A stretch of 7,229 nucleotides of DNA from positions 1 to 7,229 of the forward strand of contig CBHWED010000173.1 of the NCBI GenBank assembly GCA_966112795.1. The letters run 5' to 3'. Each line of letters opens with the position of its first letter. The stretch's first letter is position 1. The notes below the pieces were generated by a model. That model searched no databases. It had not been told where the DNA came from and saw nothing but the letters and a program-made list of their open reading frames with translations. The stretch is from Croceibacterium_A sp966112795. Its GTDB lineage: Bacteria; Pseudomonadota; Alphaproteobacteria; Sphingomonadales; Sphingomonadaceae. Positions 1-4,667 of the stretch are shown here, piece after piece. A program made the position numbers and the translations under genes.

Positions 1-239
1 AGCGCCCGCGCCAGCAACTGGCGCCAGTAGCCCATCAGTTCGTTCAGTCCGACGCGCGCTTCGACCAGATCGATGAATGCGGCCGGGCTGCCGTCGCGCT
101 CGGCGCGCAGTTCGAGCGTGCGCAGTTCGCCCAGCAGCGCCTCGCGCTGCTCGCGCAGGCCGACGAAGAGGTGGTCGACTTCTCCCGCGTCGAGCGACTC
201 CGGCTCGGGCCAGCGCGTCGCTTGCGCCGCGGTCGCCAT
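1..239 (-). CDS. Partial hypothetical protein, third gene of the radical SAM operon (C-terminus off the left edge)
   Basis: An open frame starts at the ATG at 239-237 and reads without a stop to the window edge, giving 79 visible residues that begin MATAAQATRWPEPESLDAGE. The start is fixed by a TGATG overlap: the radical SAM stop codon (241-239) shares its A with this ATG, a classic sign of translational coupling, so the two proteins are probably made together. After an acidic, proline-containing N-terminus, residues about 20-50 (EVDHLFVGLREQREALLGEL and on) are rich in Leu, Glu and Arg and look helical, possibly coiled coil. A second helix follows at about 55-79 and contains GLNELMGYWRQLL. 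No signal peptide, Cys cluster or catalytic motif is visible. I do not recognise the family. Its position suggests an accessory role in peptide maturation, but this is inference from neighbourhood only. Confidence 0.75.
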   Translation of the reverse strand, partial: MATAAQATRWPEPESLDAGEVDHLFVGLREQREALLGELRTLELRAERDGSPAAFIDLVEARVGLNELMGYWRQLLARA

Positions 240-1600
240 CACGCCGGTTCCGGCTGGCCCTCGCCGACCGTGTGCACCTGGCTCAGCGCGCGGCGCACGT
301 TGCCCTGGTAGTTGTAGTGGCAAAGGTTGTCGTTCTTGTCGAAGCCGCCGTTGGCATAATAGGCGCCCATGCGGCAGCCGCCGGCGCAGCGCGACACGAA
401 GGTGCACGAGCTGCAGCCGCTGATCTGGTTCGACTTGGTGCGGATGCCCCTGAGCCGGGCCTCCTCGAACAGATGCTCGAACGACGTCTCGAAGATGTTG
501 CCGAGCATGAGCTCCGGGGTCTTGCCGAGATGGCACGGGTAGACGTCGCCGTTCCAGTCGATGTCGAGCAGCGACCAGCCGACGCCGCACAGGCCCTTGG
601 CGTTGTGGTCGTCGACCGAGCACTTGGTGTAGCGCAGGTAGCGCGTCTTGAGCGCGAGGATCCGCTCGCGCCCGTACTTCTCCATCAGGTTGGCATCGAG
701 GTTGCGCGCGGCCTTCATCAGGTCGCGCTCGGACAGCTCGATCTGGCGCAGGAACGCCTTGGCGGTCGGCTTCATCCGCTCGTTGTCCATCGGGAACGAG
801 CGCAAATTGTTGGGCTTGATGTAGCCGCCGTTGGCGACTGCGAAATCGGCCATTTCGTCGATCTCGTGCAGGTTGTCGCCGTGCAGCGTCGGCGCGAGCA
901 CGAACGGCAGCTTGAACGCGATCGCCTGGTCGATGCCGGCGCGGATCTTGGCCAGCGCGCCCTTGCCGCGCGAGATCGCCGAGACTTCCTCGGTCATGCC
1001 GTCGAGGCTGATCTGGACCACGTCGAGCCGCTCGAGCCGGGTCAGTCGCTCGGCCATCTTCTCGTCGATGTACATGCCGTTGGTCAGCAGCGTCAGGCGG
1101 AAGCCCGAAGCATCGATCAGGTCGAAGATCTCGTAGATGTCGGGATGCATCAGCGGCTCGCCGCCGGTCAGGATCATGTAGCAGTTCGGGTTGACCGCAG
1201 CGATCTTGCCGAACAGGTCGCGGATCTGCTCGATCGGCATGTGCCGCCCGCGGCGCGCGGTCAGACCTTGGTAGCAGTACGGGCAAGCGAGATTGCACTC
1301 GCGGGTGATCGTCACATAGGCCGAGATCAGCGGCGGACCCTCGGCGTCGGGAAATTCGGTGCGCAGCCAGCCGTCGCGGACCACGCGGTCGCGAAACGCC
1401 TCGGCATGACCGCGCGCTTCGGGCACCCCGCAACTATCGAAATAGTCCTGCAGGACGTCGACCGATCCATCGGACATATCGAACAGATGAAGAGCCGCAA
1501 GATCGGCGTCAGTCATCGTGGTGAGCGCGCCCACGCGCGGATTGCTCACCAGAAGTAGATCGCCATGCTGTTCGATGCGGGCTTCCGAGATCGCCGACAT
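239..1600 (-). CDS. Radical SAM/SPASM peptide maturase with RRE-like N-terminal domain
   Basis: This 453-residue enzyme is predicted to use S-adenosylmethionine and iron-sulfur clusters to form radical-based cross-links in a ribosomal peptide. Residues about 12-82 (LLLVSNPRVGALTTMTDADL ... VVRDGWL) have the length and hydrophobic pattern of a PqqD-like RiPP recognition element. The radical SAM motif is ECNLACPYCYQG, with C102, C106 and C109 as ligands of the 4Fe-4S cluster that cleaves SAM; TGGEP lies at 145-149. A SPASM domain for auxiliary clusters has the textbook spacing: C338-x12-G-x4-C356, then C396-x2-C399-x5-C405-x3-C409-x17-C427. The start chosen is the ATG at 1600, preceded by GGAGG four bases upstream; the frame stays open another 21 codons, but without such a site. 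The gene lies 117 nt downstream of a Cys-rich small peptide gene, its likely substrate. SPASM maturases make sactionine, ranthionine or C-C links; the sequence does not tell which. Confidence 0.95.
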   Translation of the reverse strand: MSAISEARIEQHGDLLLVSNPRVGALTTMTDADLAALHLFDMSDGSVDVLQDYFDSCGVPEARGHAEAFRDRVVRDGWLRTEFPDAEGPPLISAYVTITRECNLACPYCYQGLTARRGRHMPIEQIRDLFGKIAAVNPNCYMILTGGEPLMHPDIYEIFDLIDASGFRLTLLTNGMYIDEKMAERLTRLERLDVVQISLDGMTEEVSAISRGKGALAKIRAGIDQAIAFKLPFVLAPTLHGDNLHEIDEMADFAVANGGYIKPNNLRSFPMDNERMKPTAKAFLRQIELSERDLMKAARNLDANLMEKYGRERILALKTRYLRYTKCSVDDHNAKGLCGVGWSLLDIDWNGDVYPCHLGKTPELMLGNIFETSFEHLFEEARLRGIRTKSNQISGCSSCTFVSRCAGGCRMGAYYANGGFDKNDNLCHYNYQGNVRRALSQVHTVGEGQPEPA

Positions 1601-1609
1601 ATTCCCTCC
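1601..1609 (-). promoter_or_regulatory. Ribosome binding site fixing the radical SAM start
   Basis: On the minus strand the sequence GGAGGGAAT directly precedes the ATG at 1600. GGAGG is a full Shine-Dalgarno core, with a short 4-nt spacer. It selects this start over the upstream in-frame start, which would add 21 residues rich in Ser and Arg that do not match the expected domain edge. Confidence 0.8.
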
Positions 1610-1621
1610 CCGGGGTGAGGC

Positions 1622-1636
1622 GCTCGCCAGGCGAGC
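1622..1636. repeat. Perfect 7-bp inverted repeat in the radical SAM leader
   Basis: GCTCGCC and GGCGAGC are separated by one base, so a hairpin would in practice use a 6-bp stem and CAG/CTG loop. It lies between the T tract and the radical SAM ribosome binding site. It could shape the 5' end of the downstream message, for example as a processing or stability element. No T tract follows it, so it is not a terminator by itself. Confidence 0.4.
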
Positions 1637-1652
1637 CCTCGAGGACCAACTC

Positions 1653-1698
1653 AAAAAAAGCACTGTCCGGGCGGGAGGAAACGCGTTCCGCCCGCCCG
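1653..1698 (-). terminator. Leaky terminator or attenuator-like hairpin between precursor and radical SAM genes
   Basis: An imperfect inverted repeat spans 1668-1698: CGGGCGGG pairs with CCCGCCCG, an A/G mismatch follows, then GGAA pairs with TTCC around a 5-base loop. Read on the minus strand, the direction of transcription, seven T residues (1659-1653) follow, but only after an 8-base gap. An efficient intrinsic terminator would have the T run directly after the stem. The element may therefore terminate only partly, or protect the 3' end of the upstream message. Either would give much more peptide than enzyme, which is common in RiPP operons. Confidence 0.5.
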
Positions 1699-1717
1699 TC
1701 GAGTTGTCAGGACCTGC

Positions 1718-1912
1718 TCAGCCGACGCAGACGCAGGCACCCACGCAGACACCCGGGGCGGCGAGATCGCCCTTGGCGGCGCTGGCGCTCTTGCCGACGT
1801 GCACGCCGTGCTGCGCGAGCGTGCCGTGCGGATCCTGCAGGAACTGCTGGGCCTGGGCCGGATCGGCCCGGATCTTCTTGAGAGCTTCCACGAATCCGGT
1901 GGTGTCTGCCAT
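1718..1912 (-). CDS. Putative RiPP precursor peptide with C-terminal GVCVGACVCVG core
   Basis: This 64-residue peptide is the likely substrate of the adjacent radical SAM enzyme. The N-terminal part (about 1-40) is charged and helix-forming, with FVEALKKIRADP, FLQDP and LAQHGV; the repeated DP motif and the LxxxGV ending resemble leader peptides of the Nif11 or LigA-like kind, though I only see the pattern. A small-residue linker follows (GKSASAAKGDLAAPG, 40-54), then a C-terminal stretch made only of Val, Cys, Gly and Ala with C56, C60 and C62. Two VCVG units flank an AC pair. All three cysteines lie in the last nine residues and none in the leader. The start is the ATG at 1912, with GGAGG at 1924-1920 and a 7-nt spacer, the best ribosome binding site in the locus. 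A small Cys metal-binding peptide is the main alternative. Confidence 0.85.
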   Translation of the reverse strand: MADTTGFVEALKKIRADPAQAQQFLQDPHGTLAQHGVHVGKSASAAKGDLAAPGVCVGACVCVG

Positions 1913-1919
1913 GGGATTT

Positions 1920-1924
1920 CCTCC
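1920..1924 (-). promoter_or_regulatory. Strong ribosome binding site of the precursor peptide gene
   Basis: GGAGG on the minus strand lies 7 nt before the ATG at 1912, an optimal layout. It supports this very short gene as real and highly translated. Confidence 0.8.
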
Positions 1925-2001
1925 AGCAAGAGTGTTTCGGGAAATTACAAAAATATTACGCGTCTTACCGCCTAAGGCACTATCCGCTTCCGGAGTCGTG
2001 C

Positions 2002-2019
2002 AACTGATTCTTATCGGTT
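2002..2019. promoter_or_regulatory. Imperfect palindrome, possible operator
   Basis: AACTGATTCTTATCGGTT is an inverted repeat with arms AACTGAT and ATCGGTT, 6 of 7 positions complementary, around a 4-base centre. It sits just before the candidate plus-strand -35 and upstream of the precursor gene, where one dimeric regulator could control both transcription units. No regulator gene is in the window. An 18-bp repeat of this quality can also arise by chance. Confidence 0.3.
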
Positions 2020-2098
2020 TGTCTTGAAGTGAGTCAAGGCGAGCCGTAGTACTAGGCCATCACGACCACGAATACCGCTCATCACCTGGGAGAGTTCG

Positions 2099-3109
2099 GT
2101 GGAGGACTCCGAGTCGTTAAGAATTCCGTTAATCTGGAGTTGGGATTATCATGAGTCCGACGGGAGGATTCGCGGTCTCTACGACAAGGCCGTGTCCGAC
2201 CAGTGGTCGGCGGCCGAAGCGCTCGACTGGTCCGTAGCGGTCGATCCGGTCCGTGCCGGTCGCGCCATCGGCGGGTCGCTGGTGTCTCCGGGACTGGTCG
2301 CCCAGCTGTCCCCCGCCCAGCGTGACCGGCTCACGGCCGGCATGGGCGCGATGTCGCTCAGCCAGCTGCTCCACGGCGAGCAGGGCGCCCTGATGGTCTC
2401 GGCCAATCTCGTGCGCCTGCTGCCCGGCGTCGAGATGAAGGAGGCGGCGGCTGCGCAGACCGGCGACGAGGCGCGTCACCTCGACGTGTTCTCGCGCTAC
2501 ATCCGCCGGATCGGCACGATCTATCCGCCGTCGCCGCCGCTGCGCCGGGTGCTCGACAAGATCGTCAGCCACCCGCTGTGGCTGGCGCAGCTGATCGGCA
2601 TGCAGATCGTCGTCGAAGGTGTCGCGCTCGCGACGTTCCTCGACATGCGCAGCACCTGCGCGTGCCCGCTGCTGCATGGCATCCTCGACCTGGTCATCAA
2701 GGACGAGGCGCGCCACGTCGCCTTCGGCAAGATCGCGCTGCGCCGGCAGATCGACGAGACCGGCCCCGAGGAGCGGGCGATGCTCGACGCATTCACGCTC
2801 GACATCGTCCAGACCTTCCGCAACTGGGGCACCGAACCCGAGGACCTGGTCAACAACACCTGCGTGATGATCGAGGCCGGGATCGACCCGACCGACGTGA
2901 TCGCCGCGCTGCGCCAAGGCAGCAGCGAGGGCCGTCCGTTGGATCTGTCGCGCGGCATGCGCTACGCCTTCGCCGCGTTCATCCTGCCCAACCTCGAGCA
3001 GCTCGGCCTGATCGCGCCCGGCGCGGCTGCGTCGCTGCGCGCGGGCATGCAATCGCCGGGCGAGGACCTCGCGGCGCTCGACCGCCTGAGGGACGAGCTC
3101 GTCCGGTGA
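2099..3109 (+). CDS. Ferritin-like diiron protein, probable oxygenase
   Basis: A 336-residue helical protein with the complete ligand set of a carboxylate-bridged diiron centre: E94 (HGEQGALM), E124 and H127 (DEARH at 123-127), E173 (VVEGVALATF), and E203 and H206 (a second DEARH at 202-206). Two E-x2-H helices plus two lone Glu residues is the pattern of the ferritin/R2 superfamily, including AurF/CmlI-type N-oxygenases and R2-like ligand-binding oxidases. Such enzymes activate O2 for hydroxylation, N-oxidation or desaturation; the substrate here cannot be read from sequence. The C-terminal 100 residues lie outside the four-helix core. The GTG start at 2099 has GGGAGAG at 2088-2094; an ATG at 2151-2153 is in another frame. 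It is divergent from the precursor and radical SAM genes and overlaps the next gene by 4 nt. A role in oxidising the peptide is attractive, but inferred from neighbourhood. Confidence 0.85.
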   Translation: MEDSESLRIPLIWSWDYHESDGRIRGLYDKAVSDQWSAAEALDWSVAVDPVRAGRAIGGSLVSPGLVAQLSPAQRDRLTAGMGAMSLSQLLHGEQGALMVSANLVRLLPGVEMKEAAAAQTGDEARHLDVFSRYIRRIGTIYPPSPPLRRVLDKIVSHPLWLAQLIGMQIVVEGVALATFLDMRSTCACPLLHGILDLVIKDEARHVAFGKIALRRQIDETGPEERAMLDAFTLDIVQTFRNWGTEPEDLVNNTCVMIEAGIDPTDVIAALRQGSSEGRPLDLSRGMRYAFAAFILPNLEQLGLIAPGAAASLRAGMQSPGEDLAALDRLRDELVR

Positions 3110-4551
3110 GCCTGACCGGGTGCCCGCCGGCCGCGGCGGCGAGCCCGCCGCAACTGGCCGCCGAACGTACCGAGTTGCTCGCGCTGCTATGGCAGGTGCT
3201 CGACGGCGACAGCGCCTACTGCGCCAACCCGCGCCTGCTGATGATCACCCGGCTGGTGCCCGAGCTGCGCAATGCGCCGGCAACGGCTGCCCTGCTCGCC
3301 CTGCGTGAGACGACCAGCCGCGACCGGCTGATCAAGGGCCTGGTCTGCGAGGCGCATGGCCTGTCCGTGGCGTCAGACATAGCCGCGCTTGCCGCCGCGC
3401 TCGACGCGCTGTCCGATGCCTGGGACGGCCTGCTCGAAGCTCTCGCGCCGCCGCTGACCACAGCCTACCGCCAGATGCGCGAGCGCGCCGATCCGCTCGC
3501 GGACAAGCTGGACGCAGCCGCCGATCTCGCTGCGGTCACCGGCGAGCACGAAGCGCTCGACGTGATCGTGCTGCCGAGCCTGTTCCTGCCGCCGCCGCAG
3601 AACGGCCGCCACAGCGCGCTGATCGAGCCGCCGGGCGAGCGCCCGGTGGCCTATCTCCACTACGGCTTCCCGCTCGACGACGACCCCGCGCAGTTCGGCA
3701 TCACCTCCTACTGGCTGCTTGGCGGAGCTTGGCACTACCCGGTGAACCGCTTCATCCGCCGACACTGGCCGGCGATCGCGGAGGACTTGCGCGGGATGCC
3801 CGGGCTCGAAGCTTCGCTGACCGCCGCGCTGGCCGATCACCGGGCCGAGATCGCCTGGCCGCAAGTGATCGCCGAGCACGTCGACGTCGCGCTCAAGTGC
3901 ATTCTCTGCGCGCACGTGCGGATGCCCGAGGTCGTGCATCGCAGCTTCGCGCGCACCCAGGGGCTGGCGATGTTCGGCTGGTTCAGGGAATGGATGGCCG
4001 AGCTGGCGCGTGATCCGCACACGTTCGTCGCCGGCTTCCGTGACCTCGCGCAAGTCATGGCGGCACGAAGCGACGAGCTCGTTGCGACGGCGAAAGCCAC
4101 GCGCAGCGGACCCGCGGCGATCAATTTCGCGCTCGCCTCGCGCGAGAACCGCCCGGTGATCGTCCTGCCCGACCATTGGGACGACGGCTTGCGCGAACGG
4201 ATCGGCCGGCGCTGGTCGCTGGTCACGGGCTCGCTGCTGCGCGAGCGCGAATGGCGTGCGGCAGAGGCGCGACCCTCGGCGATCGTGTTCGGCCAGATCG
4301 GGCACGACGGGCTCGTCGACGAGTTGCTCACGCGCCGCGCGCTGACGCTCGACAAGTCGGCCGAGGGCGGCGAAGTCCTCGTCTCGCTGTTCACCGGCGA
4401 AAGCGTGCGCACGCCGTGGCAGATCGCCATCGCGGTGCACGAGCCCGAGGTCGCCGGCAATTTCGCCGCCGAGAACCTCATGGGCCTGTTCCACGGCACC
4501 GCGCGCTTTGCCGGCTACCGCTTCGTCGAAGGCAACGGCATGGCTCTGTAG
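3106..4551 (+). CDS. Protein of unknown function with a degenerate zincin-like segment
   Basis: A 481-residue protein starting at GTG 3106 within the GTGA overlap with the diiron stop codon, hence translationally coupled to it. I do not recognise the family with confidence. Residues about 15-145 are helical and Ala/Leu-rich. A central part has a strand (RPVAYLHYGFPL, 179-190), then SYWLLGGAWHYPVNRFI (201-217), then a helix IAEHVDVALKCIL (255-267). This order of edge strand, H-x-x-x-H-type helix and downstream Glu helix recalls zinc metallopeptidases, but the expected HExxH reads GGAWH (206-210), so two key residues are missing. The C-terminal part (about 345-475) alternates strands and helices (PVIVLPDHW, AIVFGQIGHDG, WQIAIAVHEPE), suggesting a small alpha/beta domain. 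There is no signal peptide or membrane segment; CxxC occurs at 265-268. A peptide-binding pseudo-peptidase partner of the diiron enzyme is one reading. Confidence 0.8.
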   Translation: MSLTGCPPAAAASPPQLAAERTELLALLWQVLDGDSAYCANPRLLMITRLVPELRNAPATAALLALRETTSRDRLIKGLVCEAHGLSVASDIAALAAALDALSDAWDGLLEALAPPLTTAYRQMRERADPLADKLDAAADLAAVTGEHEALDVIVLPSLFLPPPQNGRHSALIEPPGERPVAYLHYGFPLDDDPAQFGITSYWLLGGAWHYPVNRFIRRHWPAIAEDLRGMPGLEASLTAALADHRAEIAWPQVIAEHVDVALKCILCAHVRMPEVVHRSFARTQGLAMFGWFREWMAELARDPHTFVAGFRDLAQVMAARSDELVATAKATRSGPAAINFALASRENRPVIVLPDHWDDGLRERIGRRWSLVTGSLLREREWRAAEARPSAIVFGQIGHDGLVDELLTRRALTLDKSAEGGEVLVSLFTGESVRTPWQIAIAVHEPEVAGNFAAENLMGLFHGTARFAGYRFVEGNGMAL

Positions 4552-4667
4552 CGCCGCCTGGCGAGCGACGCCTTTCGCTGGACGCGGGGATTGCGCCGTG
4601 CATACTCGCCCGTTCGGGCATGCCGCAGCTCCGGCCGCCTTGTGCCTGAACGCGAGGGGGGCGGCGC
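4552..4667. other. Short intergenic gap before the RTX gene
   Basis: 116 bp of GC-rich sequence. It holds a small inverted repeat, GCCCG-TT-CGGGC (4608-4619), with no T tract, so no terminator is supported. There is a purine-rich AGGGGGG at 4655-4661 ahead of the RTX start. I see no convincing promoter. Whether the RTX gene is read through from the diiron operon or has its own promoter cannot be decided. Confidence 0.5.

Larger units (their letters stand above)
1913..2098. promoter_or_regulatory. Divergent intergenic region between the two transcription units
   Basis: This 186-bp stretch separates the start of the precursor gene (minus) from the start of the diiron gene (plus), so it should hold both promoters. 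It is clearly more AT-rich than the genes, notably at 1941-1958. For the minus strand, TAATAT at 1958-1953 could be a -10 element with a leader of about 35 nt, but no good -35 is seen at the right distance. For the plus strand, TTGAAG (2024-2029) and TAGTAC (2047-2052) are 17 bp apart and give a weak sigma-70-like pair. Neither assignment is firm. No coding potential is visible here. Confidence 0.45.

Noticed and set aside
77..1558. Long plus-strand open frame (493 codons) opposite the radical SAM gene
   Set aside because: It is Ala/Arg/Val-rich with no motif and lies antisense to a gene with clear catalytic motifs; a typical GC-rich shadow frame.
1718..1912. Precursor peptide as mycofactocin or PQQ precursor
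   Set aside because: It lacks the IDGMCGVY end of MftA and the E-x3-Y motif of PqqA, and none of the specific partner genes are visible.
1651..1929. Alternative 92-codon minus-strand frame over the precursor gene
   Set aside because: It is Arg/Pro/Ser-rich, its start lies in the ribosome binding site region, and it has no Cys-rich core; the 64-residue frame has the correct ribosome binding site spacing.
2129..3052. Minus-strand frame of 307 codons under the diiron gene
   Set aside because: Arg/Asp/His-rich shadow; the plus strand carries all six diiron ligands.
2578..3105. N-terminal extension of the 481-residue protein by 176 codons into the diiron gene
   Set aside because: The extension is the Arg/Pro-rich out-of-frame reading of the diiron gene; the GTG at 3106 in the 4-nt overlap is the natural start.
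3106..3123. LTGC near the N-terminus of the 481-residue protein as a lipobox
   Set aside because: Only five residues precede the Cys, with no positive charge or hydrophobic stretch, so it cannot be a lipoprotein signal.
3373..4494. Minus-strand frame of 373 codons under the 481-residue protein gene
   Set aside because: No motif, shadow composition, and the plus frame is coupled to the upstream gene by GTGA.
4608..4619. GCCCGTTCGGGC as a terminator after the diiron operon
   Set aside because: The stem is short, the loop is 2-4 bases and no T tract follows on either strand.
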